Assembly: GCA_021464245.1 (NCBI GenBank)
Contig: JADCRB010000104.1
Location: 930,001 to 994,000, forward strand
Direction: 5' to 3'
From: Carallia brachiata
Lineage: Eukaryota > Streptophyta > Magnoliopsida > Malpighiales > Rhizophoraceae
DNA length: 64,000 bases
Both the position numbers and the translations under genes were made by a program. This document shows positions 23,693-36,800 of the stretch, piece after piece (position 1 is the first letter of the stretch; every line of letters starts with the position of its first letter). Under the pieces are notes generated by a model. It worked only from the letters and a program-made list of their open reading frames with translations. It did no database searches and had not been told where the DNA came from.

Positions 23693-24036
23693 CTGGAGAT
23701 ATAATTTACACTACCACAGTCCACCCTTCATAATGCATTTGTGTAATAATTCGAGGTATCAGACAGCAAATTAGAGTATAAAAAAAATGGAATTGAAAGG
23801 AATCATACATTTCCAAAGCAATAATACTAACCAACCACTCAAGCACCTAACAGAAAGTTAGCTGATTTGTATTGATCAAGAGAATCATCTGATTATTTAG
23901 AAGTGCATGAATGGTAACAGCACATCAAATTCATGGAAAAGCCAAACAACAATCGAACATGCCTCATTTTTCTGCAAGACTTAAACTGCTGCTTCTAATG
24001 AAGACATCTCAGAATGAGGCTTAAAAATAGGCAAAA

Positions 24037-27000
24037 TCAGTACACTTCGACATGCCATTGTTTGTTTTTCTTGAGTTGTGTGAGCTTCTCATCCCACTTT
24101 TCTCCTCTCTGTTCTGCAACTCTCTTTAGTGTATCTTGGATCCCGGGCATCATTCCTTTTAGACCACAGAAATAAATATGTGCTCCGTTATCCAAAAGCT
24201 TGAAAATTTCATCACTGTACTCCTCAATTTTGTCCTGAACATACATCTTGCCTCCACTTTTGTTCTTTTGTTCTCTACTAAGTGCCTTGTCATACCGAAA
24301 ATTATCTGGGTAGTCCTGGAGATACTTGGTAAATTCTTCATCATAAAGGAGACTGTCAGTGTTGGCCACCCCTAGGAAAAGCCAAGCAAGGCCGCCAAAC
24401 TTGTATGTATGGACATCCTCCATGAACATACGTCGGAGATAGGCCCTATAAGGAGCAACACCAGTGCCAGTCGCAATCATTATGTGTGTGGCATTGGGGT
24501 CATCTTCAGGCAAAAGCATTATCTTGCCAGAGGGTCCTGAAAACATTGTTTATCAGCAAATGATGGCAGGAAAATATTTCTGACAACAAATCACCAAATC
24601 ACGCATGTGACAGTGCGAGTTAGACAGTCCTAATCCGGTCTCCAAGTCTTCCATCCCAGTTGGAGCAAAGACTTTTGAAAACAAATCACCACATTATGTG
24701 CTGGGAGCGGCCCATGATTTGGATCATATATTAAATTCTTAACATTCAGCAACCCTTTAAGGAAGCAAAGGTAAAAACTTGGTAGGTGGCTGTGCATCTA
24801 TGGTTTTTATATTCAAGTCATCTTCTATGGCATAACAAAGTGGAACAAACAGTTGAGACCAAATGCAAGCAATGGTCTACGACTCGGTAAAACAAACAGA
24901 AGGGAGTATCAATATAGTGGAGTCTCTTGGTAACCTGAGTCGTCATGGAATCCAAGGAAGTTCTGATCCACAACTTAAGATTATGACAGATTGGCTACAT
25001 GAGCAACAAATGGATGTTAAAATATTATTAGGTCCAAAAACAAACTTATCCATCTTGCACGCAAGAGGACAAAATGAGTTAGCACTAGTGAGACATGTTA
25101 TCTCAAGGAAGAAACCATTTGCCCGTAAATACAAAACTGCATTAGCAAATGACTAACAGAGCATGTAGAAATCACAGGATCTAACAATCCCAATCAATTG
25201 ATGAATAAACCATCCCATTCCTTAGTCAAATTATTGAGAATGTTTAAAAGAAAAGGAGAACAACGAAAGAGGAAATTGGAAGGTGAAAGCACATTGCACG
25301 AAGTCTTTGAAAAAAACCTTTAAATACCATAACCTGGAAATGAAATTGCTTAATTTGTATCTCAGTTATAAATACAATCCTTTCTTTGATTTTTCTATGA
25401 GGATGTCAATAGCTTTTTTCCCAAAATTAGAAATAAACATACGAGGCAATTTTTCTATTAAAGGTTAGGTTTAAGGTCCGAACTATCATCTCATGCCCAA
25501 GTTTTAATAAGCATTACCAATACCACATCTACATGCCAATGTAAGAACTTCAGACAATTGTATCCAAATGGCAAGATAAAATAAAGCAAAATAAAAAGTA
25601 TAGAAAGAAGGAATAAAAAACAAAAGGAAAGACAAAAACTTATAGATTCTAACAGTCTCTCTACAAACTTTTCATGGGTGTACCAGTGATATTGACTTGA
25701 TCTCCAGGCTTTGAGTTGCAGAGGAAATTGCTGCAGATGCCATTCTTCGAGGGATCCTCTTTGCCAGTCTCGGGATCGTAGTAGACAGCACGGCGAACAC
25801 ATAAGCTAGCAGTCTTGCCATCAAAAGTGTCTCCATATCTTGATGAGGCAATGGAATAAAGACGTACATTGTGAGGAGTCCTTGGCTTCTTTGGGTTTTC
25901 ACCCTATGACACAAAGAACAATCTGTTTAAAAAATCTAATTGCGAATTTTTGCCTATAAGTAATGATGAAAAGCTGGATGCTAACAGTGGATCATAATCT
26001 TGCAAGACTGAGAACATAACAAAATCCCACCTCCCCACAAAAACAAAGAAGAAAATATAGAAAATTGGTTGGAGCCCAAATACAGTAGGAAAGGAAACAG
26101 TGAAGCAACAGAATTTAAGAAGCAATGTATGGCAAACAACATCACTTACAGGAGGAATTACACCATAACTTTGTCCTTCCCAATAGGGGACATTTCCACC
26201 GTGATCAATCACAATATGGCAAGTCTCTCCAGGAGCATTTGGGCCCACAATCCTCTCAACAGAGACAATGGTTGCTGTGTAGGGTTCCTTGGGCTTGTAT
26301 GTATTTAAAGGAGGCTCTGTGCCATCTTCAAGTTTTAAAGGTGAAACTGCAACCTTGGACCTGCTTGCCTGTTGCACTGACATGCATAATATGTATCGAT
26401 TTCTCAATTGGGTGTTCCTTGTTTTCGCTTCCAAAGCTATCACAGGAGCCCATGATTTATCACTAAAGCTTATATTGGGTGTCTGCAAAAAAATCAAGCA
26501 CGCCTGAGCTGACAACTGATCTAGCATAGGTTCATGTGGAAACAGGATAGATTTTTGGCAATAGGCCTCTTCATCAGGTGTGTATAGGTGCGTTTTGTGT
26601 GTATGCATGCCAAACAGAAGGGCACACGGACAGCAAAACATGTTTCAAATAATACTGCAACATTAAGCAATTGCAGTTCAACAACAACTGCAAAAGGGGA
26701 AAAGTTGAGGGCACCAACCAATAGAACTAAACCAGACTTTTTCGTTTCTTTTTGATGGAGAGGAATCCCTTTCAGGCAAACAATGAGTTGCTAGCAATAG
26801 CATGACGCCACTTAAAACACACAAGGCTTCAACCAATAAAACTAAACCAAATATTTCAGAAGCAAATGGCCAATGTTGATGACCCATACACAAGTTGACA
26901 ACAATCTAGATTAGCATAATGTCTAAGTACATAATTTCATGGGCTTTGTTAACACTGCTGAAACAATCGCCAGGACAAGAGTGTCTAACTTTGATTGATT

Positions 27001-27779
27001 GCCGAGCGAAATTCCATCCTTAAAAACCATTTGATTATTTGGTTGAGAAAGAATAACAAAGAATCAATGAATTGCAGAACCAGAAGCACCCGTGTTACAA
27101 AGAGAGGACGTGATATTCACATTTCATTTGATGGTAAAACGCAAATTGAACATCAGGCAGTGAGAATTCTAAAGATTCCCCGGGTTAAAATAAAACAGTC
27201 TCCTGCATTACCCCTAGTCCGTGGAAGCATCAACGTAATTTCATCGAGTCATTCACTTTAAATTCTACATGAAGAACATAAGCCAGACGAAGGAACAGGA
27301 AGGCCTACGATATACAAGATCATAACATGAGTGATTGGGCAGATCTGGATTCCCATATATCCGCTCATGTAGTACTTTAATTCATTATACCAGATCCATC
27401 TGTATAGATATCATCATCTACACCTGGATAACCATACCATATGCAAGAAGTACTAGAAAAAGTAAAAAGCACAATTCCAAACAACCCTTTGACCAGCTGA
27501 TCGCAACAAGAGGGGGCTAACCTTAAAAACTGATTTCCTTACATTAGTCCAATCGCTTCCAAAAGGAACAGCCAAAGAAACCTGCGGCAAAAGCTAAAGC
27601 CTTTATAATTGTTCAACAAAAGAAAAAAAAAAGAACAATCTTTGAATAAAATATATGTAGAAAAGCCATGCAATTTTCAGACAAACCACTGTTTGGCTGC
27701 AGAGAAAAGAGAAGGAAAGATAGAGAAAGAGGAAGAAGAGAAGGAGTTTGACCAGAGAGAGCGAAGCCAATTGGGCCAT
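24037..27779 (-). CDS. RFNR: Ferredoxin-NADP+ reductase, root-type, plastid
   Basis: Five coding exons join in phase: 27779-27753, 27581-27522, 26482-26150, 25903-25684 and 24536-24037 (1140 nt, 379 aa). The family motifs are present: FAD-binding RLYSIASS at residue about 154, the NGICSNFLC segment, NADP-binding ATGTGVAP at about 237, [10 protein letters not shown], and the C-terminal WHVEVY with the terminal tyrosine that stacks on the flavin. In roots and other non-green tissue this enzyme moves electrons from NADPH to ferredoxin for nitrite and sulfite reduction. The first about 60 residues form a Ser/Arg-rich plastid transit peptide. Exon 1 is the weakest call: ATG at 27779, with donor CTG/GTCAAA fitting the phase but not the consensus. 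The other junctions are strong (GTAAGT after 26150). The length matches the family. Confidence 0.9.
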
Positions 27780-28010
27780 CAATATTTGAGATCAAGAACC
27801 CAACTGAAAGTGATTTAGACACTTTTGATGTCAAATTCCCAAGTGGGTCTACTGATTTGTGGAGAAATAAAGGGAAATTTCAACAGACTGGACCATGCAT
27901 GCACAAGCGCTGTAACAGTGTGTGTGAGTGAGAGAGAGGAAGAGAAAGGAGAGAGAGAGAGGAGAGCCGCCAGAGCCAGTGTACTTGGTGGGTTGCTTTT
28001 GAATTGTTGA

Positions 28011-28041
<31 letters not shown>

Positions 28042-30770
28042 CAGTTAGTCTGTTAAATGTATTAAATATTGAAAAAAGAGATTCGACCCAAAAATACCTC
28101 AAGAGTTGCACGGCATCTCATCCCACTTACAACTGACAAAACTCCCTATAAATACGAATTTTATTATGTATAATTATTTTTTATTTTTTTATAAATATTA
28201 ATTAAAAATTAAAATATTAATATTTTTAATATTTAATTTTTTAATAATTAATTAATATTTATCACGTAAGTAACAACTGTAAAAAAAAATAAAAATATCT
28301 ATTACTAACAAAATCCTTATAAAGATAGGTAGGGTGGATGAGGGGGTTTGGTCCGAACCCATGATGTTCCTGACGGCTTATGGTATAGTATTAGAGGTGT
28401 TTACCTATCGAATTAAACGAATTTGAGAAAAATTTTTATTTCTAAACCAAGCAGTTTAGAAACTTTTCGAATTACAATCAATCTCGCTTGGTGAATTCCA
28501 AAAATTAAAAATTACTGACATTTTTTTTTTTTGTGATTTTAACAGATGTGAATACGTGCCATGTGAATTGGTCGCTTTTACGAGAAAACAGACGGTTTTT
28601 TTAAGAGCCCTAACCGGATTATGCCCCTACCCGAGTTGTGTTGTTGACTTGCATCGCACCCCTTGGGGCTGAGAAAGGCCACTGATGCCACCGTCGGCTG
28701 TTTCCCCATTCCTATTATGTATTTTTATTACTTTATTATATGGATGAGGATTTTTTTCAGCATACAGCTAATTACTTGAATTAGTTTAAGTACTTTCTCA
28801 AAATCTCGAATCTCTTTATCTCCTAAAATTTTATACAAGAAATAAGAATAAGATTATTAGGATTCAAATAAAAGATCAAAAAATCTTAATTGCACGTTCT
28901 AATTAGTTATGTTGAAATTATCTAATGATTAAAGGTCTCAAATTTAAATTTTTATATGTATTAATTAATTCAAACAAATAATTAGGTTGATTGTTGAGTT
29001 GCCAATTTGCAGCTCAGAGTCTTCTCGGTCTAGCCGACAGTTTTGAATCCTCTGGTCAATGTTGATATGGTCTAAAAAAATTAACACATTTATTCAGCAT
29101 AGGTATGCCTTATTTTAGCCTAAAATAATCAAAAATGTATATATGGTCAAAAAAATGCCACCGTCAATGCCGTTTTAGTATGTAATGTTCTTTTTTTATT
29201 GTTGTCCATTTGTGAGTCGATCCAAAATTTACATTATCTATCTCTTTTTTTAAAAAAAAAACATAGAAAATCATTTTATTAATGTAGATCGAAATTGAAA
29301 CTACCTATATATGATGTAAAAACGTTAGGAAGACCTACACAAAGTAGAAAAATAACACAGCAAAATTCATCAATAGCTAATTTGGTTAAATAGACTATTT
29401 ATTAACCGAGTAACAAAATCATATAACGAAAGTGCTTAACAAATTAAAATTAAACCTACTTAAAATTAAGATATATTTATGATTTTAGTTTTAAGTAAGT
29501 TTAGTTACGCTATCTATCCATACATATTAAATTCATGACTTTTATATGTAAATGCCACACTTGTTTGTATTTTTTAGGCCTTTTCTGGCTAAATTCTTTA
29601 AGAACATCTTCTTAGACAATTGATGTAGAATTAATTCTTAGTTAGTGAAATATATTCATTAAGCAAAATCCAACTCACAACAGTTCATGAAATGATTGAC
29701 CCCCAATTAGTTTATGGTGAAATTGAAAAGACCATGAATATTTTAAAGAGTTTGTTACATATCCCTTGAAATTTTTTTACGTAAAAGACGATTCACTTTA
29801 ATTACTAACTTAGTCTTTTTTTTTTTGGACATTAATAATGATTAATAATTAATTTATTAGTTGTTAACAGAAGAAAAATAACGTAGGTCAAAAAACACTG
29901 CACATATACAAGTATCTTACTCACTCAAGGAGGTAATCTCTAATTAATTGAAGGATTGGGGCTTTAGCCCCAACACCACCTCAACTAGGCCGAGTGCCTA
30001 ATTTGGTCTTTTAAAGGTTCATTGTATCAAGCAGCTATGACCTATTTGAACGACTCAAAATGTGTTTAGAACGACGAATAATTCTCTCTGTACGAGTGCT
30101 TAAGTCTACAACTTTAATTTCATCGGTGCCACTGCCAACGCACAAGTAAATAGATTTTTTGTCATTTTTTCTATGTGGGAAAAAGAAATTTAACAAAGAT
30201 GAAATTGAACGAAGATGAATTACTCTATCTGGCCAGAAAATTTTACTTTTAAAAAAGATGAATTACCCTCCCTCCCAACATTCTCACATTTCCCTCATCA
30301 ACTTGATGAGACTAAAATATTGTAGGCCCATAAAATGGGATAGTGACGGGCGCTTCAATAATTTTGTCAAGGTGTATTGAATTTCTTTCGAATTGTGCGA
30401 ACAGTTTAGATAATTACAGTAGAGTTCGAACTGAAAGAGACTTATGTGTAGCTCCGTCAAAAGCTTCTAGTCTTAAGATCGTGCCTGAAGACGCTCAAAT
30501 CTAAAATCTCTCATTTAAATAAGAAACGTCTTAACTAATTAGATTACAAACTAGTGGTCATAACAATTATTTTTTAGGTTAGAAAAAACAAATTTTTTCA
30601 GATTTATTTTGATCTTACTCTTTTCGGAATTTGGGCTTGGGCTGGACTTCTTCTGAAGTCCACTTCTTAGTACTTTTAACAGTTTCCAAAAGCCCAATTC
30701 CAACCCTTATTTTGGCTACTAATTTTTTTTTCCCTTTATCCCCTTTCCGTCAATCCTCCACCGCAGTTGC
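27780..30770. other. Divergent promoter spacer between FNR and MRD1
   Basis: The left end holds the pyrimidine-rich FNR leader (about 27900-28000 on the minus strand, GA-rich on plus), followed by a poly-T tract at 28017-28041. A TAGAGGTGTTTACC-type string at about 28391 resembles hAT-MITE ends, but no partner was found. The rest is AT-rich sequence with nothing I can name. Confidence 0.5.
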
Positions 30771-30894
30771 CGCCTGAGCCCCGCCGTCACCGCTCCCCCA
30801 CTACTTAAATCGCCGTTGTCTCCGCCTCAGCCGCGCCGTCATACAATTGTCACTTTGAAGAAGAAGAAGAAGAAGAGGCAAAGAGGAGAAAACT

Positions 30895-33800
30895 ATGTGA
30901 GTCTGAGTTAAGGTTTTTTTCTTCTTATTGTTTTTTTTTTTAAAGAAAAAATTAATCTGAATTTCTTTATCGAATTTATTATGATAAAAATTGCCGAAAA
31001 AAAGGTCAAGAATATGCGTGAAGAATTTGCCGAAATACGTGGCGGAGGATCGGCTCCGGGACGTGTTTTCTCAGAAAGGAGAAATAACGGATGCTAAGCT
31101 CATGCGAACCAAGTAAGTTGAATCAAAATCACTTTCTTCTTTTAAGTGCAATGTAAGTGATTTATTTGTTGGATTGGATTGGCTTTTGGGTTGTAGAGAT
31201 GGTAAGAGTAGGCAATTCGCTTTCATCGGGTTCCGAACGGAGCATGAGGCAGAAGAAGCTATCAAATACTTCAATAGGTCTTACATTGATACTTGCAGAA
31301 TTACTTGTGAGGTGCATTTTGAATTTTATGTCTCTGTATTTTGATTTATGTATGTTTTTGTCGATTCATGGTTTTGGATTGGTAAGGTTGTTTGTGTTCG
31401 TTGAATTATGGTAATGTTAGAGAAAGAATCTTTCATGTAATTCGAAGGGATTTGAATAATTGGTTATGCAGCTGTGAACTTGAGGGAGATGAATTTGAGG
31501 GAGCGGCGTTTGCATTGGTTTGGGTATGTTTAACATAGACCAGCTAATGCTCCAATTAAGAGGGATGATCGAACACATGTGGAGGGCGAGAGGAGAGGAA
31601 TCGGAAGACCTAGGTTGGCTTAGAAATCTCTAGTTAGGAAGGATTTTGGACAGTTAGGTTGTACACTGAACTTGGTGCATGGTAGAATAGAATGACAAAA
31701 TAAGATACATGTAGTCGATCCTATTAAATCTGGGGTTTAAGGCTTTGTGGCTGATGTAACTCTGATCATGCACCTTTACTTCTTGGTAGGTCCTGCGTTG
31801 CCAAATTTGAATTGGGTCTTAAAAAGAACCATCGGTTGGTATGAAGTGACCAAGTGAAACCCAATTAGTTTTCTACCAAAAGCAAAAGTGAAGTGGGAAA
31901 TGGGAAATGGAAAAAATAATTGAACAAAATGACTTTTTGTTACTTAAATAGATCTTTGTAACTTGAAGAGAAATAAACTTCATTGCTTTTCTCCAGATTG
32001 CTCGTAAAGTTGGTGACCCTAATATTCCTCGTCCATGGAGTCGGTACTCAGAGAAGAAGGAAGAGAAGTCAATTGAACATGGGAATAAAATTGCCGTTGC
32101 CCAAGGTTCAAGCCTCAAAGCTGTTGAAGTTGAGGGGAAGAACCAGAAAAAGGGCCACGTGAAGAATGATCCTCAACTAAAAGAGTTTCTTGATGTTATG
32201 CAGCCTCGTGCTAAGTCAAAATTGTGGGCAAATGATGCTGTCATTGCTCCTGCTGCAGACCAAAGTCTGACCATCAGCAATAAGGAAGCTCAGTCTAAGA
32301 AGGAAGACAGGAAGAAGTCAGTTCCTGTGGAAGTTGAGTCAAATAAAAGTGATAATTATGAAGCTGAGTTGTTGCATGATATTGTTAATGATGAGATCAT
32401 TTCAGATATGGACTATTTTAAAAGTAGAGTGAAGAAAGAATGGTCGGATTCAGAAAGTGAAAGCAGCGAGGATGTCGATGATGATGCTGGCAATGAGAAT
32501 GCAAATCATGAAGATGAGGATAACGATTCTCCAATTGAAAGGCTTGACAGAAAGGATGATAATGATAATGGAAATTACGAAGACAGAGAGAATGATGATG
32601 ACGATGTTGATCCTAAAGATTCTGATGGAGAAATTCTGGACCCCATGGTCCCATCATCAACTTCAAGAGATGACCATGATGAAGTTCCTGCGACTGGTCG
32701 TCTGTTTGTTCGCAACCTGCCATATACAGCTACGTATGCATTCTGCTACCTTCTTTTGTAATGTGTATTTGATAACAGTGTAACTTATGCATACTGCTAC
32801 TTTCTTTTATAATGTATATTTGACAGTAATATGGGGTCTATTGCATGGAAATGACTTTACTTTAGTAGTCCACTTGTTTCTGGTTGTCCTCTTTTGTTCG
32901 GCATGCATGCTGCAACTTCTTTACAAATACATTAGTTTCTGAGCTGGTTCTTTTGATTTGACAGTGAGGATGAGCTAGAAGAGCATTTTAGCAAACTTGG
33001 CACTGTCTCTGAAGTCCATCTTGTTGTTGATAAAGCTACCAAACGTTCTAAGGGCATTGCCTACATTAGCTATACACTTCCAGAGTCTGCTGCAAGGTAT
33101 TCAATCATAGCCACTACTTTGGTAATGCATTGTGAATGGCTTTTCGGTTTATTGTTGATTTTTTGTAATGTAACCTCTCAATTGAGGTCCATCAAATTAA
33201 CTTCTCTTAGTTTCTTCAATTCCTCGTGTACTGTTTTCATGCCTTGAAATTTCGGGAAATGCTAGGTTTAGCTTTCTAACATTTTTATTGACCCCTTCAT
33301 TGACTAGCAGCATATTTTCATCAAAACAACTAATTGATTAACTGTCCTTGGTCAAACTTGAATGCTAGGTGTCACATGTTTTTTAGGCATTAACTACAAA
33401 TATTATTATTATTATTTTTTTAAGAGGGATGCAATATATAATGGCTTGTGTGATTGCAGATGGACCTTAGCTGCTTTCATTGTGCCAAATGTTTTCCAAA
33501 AGTTGATGGTAAAAACCTGTTAAAATGGGTATATAAAATGACAAAATAAGAAGGCCAGATGCCCACTATTCATTGATTACCTCTCACACCAAATTTCACT
33601 GATAGAAATGTTTTCATTCCTCCATAACCAGACATTTTTTTTTTTCATATTTGTAAGCTGTTTTCAAAGTTGAGATTTTGAGAAATTTATAAATGTCAGC
33701 ATTTAAACAAGTTTCCAGGATCTCCCAATCCCTTTGGTCAAAAAAAGAAAAAGAAGAATCTCCCAATCTGCCTGATATTTTTTCTTAAAATTTCAGTTGT

Positions 33801-36800
33801 TACTATTTTGTTGGATGTAAAAATATCCAAAGAGAAGTTCTAATCTTTGCTTGGGGGGCATAGATTAAAATGAAAAAGATGAAAAACAAAAATAAAGGGG
33901 CAGGACGACTCCCCCTGGGTTTGGTTGGGAGGGGGGGGGAGAGAGGCTAGAATGAGAGGAAGAAGGGTTTGTCTGTGAGTTTTAATGACACCAATTGAAT
34001 AGGTAGCCAGTAACATCCTATAGTTAAAAGGAGATGTGGCACTTTCGCAAAGCCAGTGTTGGTAGTGGCTGTCACAAATGACTGCCACTAGCATTGCTCT
34101 TATTTTAATGTGTAGCCCAATGGTGACAATTATAAATTTGAAGAATAGTGTCTGGTGGGAGCTTCATGTACTTTATAGGATGAGACTCAGATGTCTCTGC
34201 AGGAAGATGACTGTCCTGGAAAGTTGTTTGGAACAGCATTTTCACCTTTGGGTTCATGTTTTGGTGTATTTGAAAGGGACATGGTTTTTGCTTTTCAGTG
34301 TTGGTGTTTGGTAATTGGTTTACTGAGAGTTCTTTAGATACTTGGGGGCATTTTCCATATAGTTCATTTCTTAATTCTTATCTATTCGGCTGCCTTTTCC
34401 TGCGCTTATCCCCTCTCTCTCTCTCTCTCTCTCGTGCACGCGCATGCATGCACACACATCTCAAGGTACTCTATTTCCGTGGACATCATTTTGTCTCCTA
34501 AGCACCATGTTTATGTAAGCTGACTGCTGACCCCTTGCAATTTGCAGGTTATTTTAGTTTTGATGTCCATCAGTTTTCTACTTAACAACCATATATGCAA
34601 GTGTAATTTTGGAATGCTGTTTCAGACAAATCTTTGCGGTTCTCTTACTTTGGAGCATTTCATTTTTCTATATTATTGTTAACTCATTTGTACTATAATT
34701 GCATTGTGCAGGGCATTGGAGGAGTTGGACAAGTCAATTTTTCAAGGCAGATTAGTGCATGTGATGCCGGCAAAACAGAAGAACTCATCTGACAAGCAAG
34801 AGTGAGTTTTAGCTTTGGTTCGGTCTCTTTGGCTTTCAATTTTTCTTTGTAGTTATTTGTTTTTGCTTATTATGTAGAATCAATGCTCCTCTGGACCAAG
34901 GTTCAAAAACTTTTAAGCAGCGGAGGGAAGAAGAGAGGAAGGCATCAGAAGCCGGTGGTGATACAAGAGCGTGGAATAGTCTTTTCATGCGCTCCGACAC
35001 TGTATGTTGCGGTCTAATGCTGAGGAACGCTTTTCCATAACCTGCAGAATTTCTTTGTGTTTTTTACTTCCCTTTTTTGTTTGGGGGGGGGGGGGGTGGG
35101 GTGTTGGTTTATGAATATTTCATTATGACATGCAAAGTTGGTTGGTGATCTTACCTACAGTGTTTTATGAATTTTCTGCAATGTTATAGGTTATTTTAAA
35201 TCAACTAGTCTATTATCAGGGCCAACAAGGATAATATCTAGTTGCATACACACACATGATTACTGGTGTCGCCAATTTGATTAATGTAGACTGGTGCATT
35301 TCAAAGCCTTCTTTTGCCTTATTCTTGTGTGCTCAACATGTGTGCACAAGCACAAAAATTTGTATCCCTAAATGACATTTCTGATTTCTTCAAACAGCAT
35401 TTTACGGAAGTGAAGGTTTTTATGTTATTGTTAGACTTTATTCTTCTTGTGATTGCTGAATTAATCTGATTTATCTTCCTGTCTTCTGCCAAAGATCTCT
35501 TTAAACTTTATTTTATGGTTATTTTGATATAACAGGTTGTTGAAAACATTGCTAGGAGACTTGGAGTTAGTAAAAGTGATTTGCTTGACCGTGAAGCTGA
35601 TGATCTTGCCGTACGCATCGCTTTGGGAGAAACTCAAGTGATTGCAGAGACAAAGAAAGCTCTTGCAAATGCTGGAGTGAATGTCCATGCTTTAGAGGAA
35701 ATTGCCAGTGGGAAGACTGATGGCATTAAAAGAAGCAATCATGTTTTGCTGGTAAAGAACTTGCCATTTGGTTCTTCTGAAGGTGAGCTGGCTAAGATGT
35801 TTGGCAAATTCGGGAGCTTGGACAAAATTATTCTCCCTCCAACCAAAGCATTGGCCATGGTATTGGTTTCTCTCTCTCTCTCTCTCTGCCTTGAGCAGAA
35901 TAAATTTGAAAATGAAATAAATTGAAAACAGTTACTTAAAGGTTAATTGTAGAACAACTAGCAAGAGTCAAGAGCATGATGCAAATTAATAAACATGTAA
36001 TAGAATTACAGAAAATATCCTTGGTTGGGCATATTTTGCTGGTTAATGGTCCAAACCTCTCCAAATATGTGGAAAATAATTTGCATACAGACAGGCTAAT
36101 GTTATCATGCACTCAGTTGGACTTATTATCTCTGGTTATGGTTCAGCACTTGCCAAATGAAAGGTAATAAAGTAAGGAAGACAAGCAAATACTAGGAATC
36201 TTCACTCTGTGTTGGTTTTATGGACAATTAATTTTGATCATCTAACATCCTGCATATTGCACCCTCCCCTTCTTGGGGTGCATCACATGCTGTTAAGATG
36301 AGAAGAAGAAAGACAGCAGGGTCAGTTTGGGAGACCACTTAATCAATTGATTACTTCTAGCTAGGGCTAGTCTAGTCGTTTAGGCAAGCATTGCTTCTTT
36401 GTCCTCATTCTCAGATTGTTATTTTCAAAACCGGAGAAGGATTTGTGAACTCCACATAAGCTTGTCTGAGGGGTTGTACCCTATGCTGTTGGTGCATTTA
36501 GTGTAATTCGTGAATGATTTATGATAGTAAGAAAGTAGCCACCAGAGCGAGTCTTATACTAGGTCCTCCATTTTGTACAAATTTTTTATTTCTATTCCAT
36601 TAGTACTTTGTACCATATGATTATGCCATGGGTGAACTTGTTCGCATGTGGCTTGTGTATGTGAAGGCTGTCATCTCCCTTCTTTCTCTTTTCATTATAA
36701 TAAGAGACACTATTTATGATCTGCACAAATGCAGTATTAATCATTTGATTGATTTTCTACCCCCCACGAGCAAAAGAAAATTACATTCTTTGGTATTTCA

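Noticed and set aside
24863..25156. 98-codon plus-strand ORF
   Set aside because: It lies wholly inside a FNR intron (24537-25683) on the other strand, shows no known motif or splice partners, and is best explained as chance.
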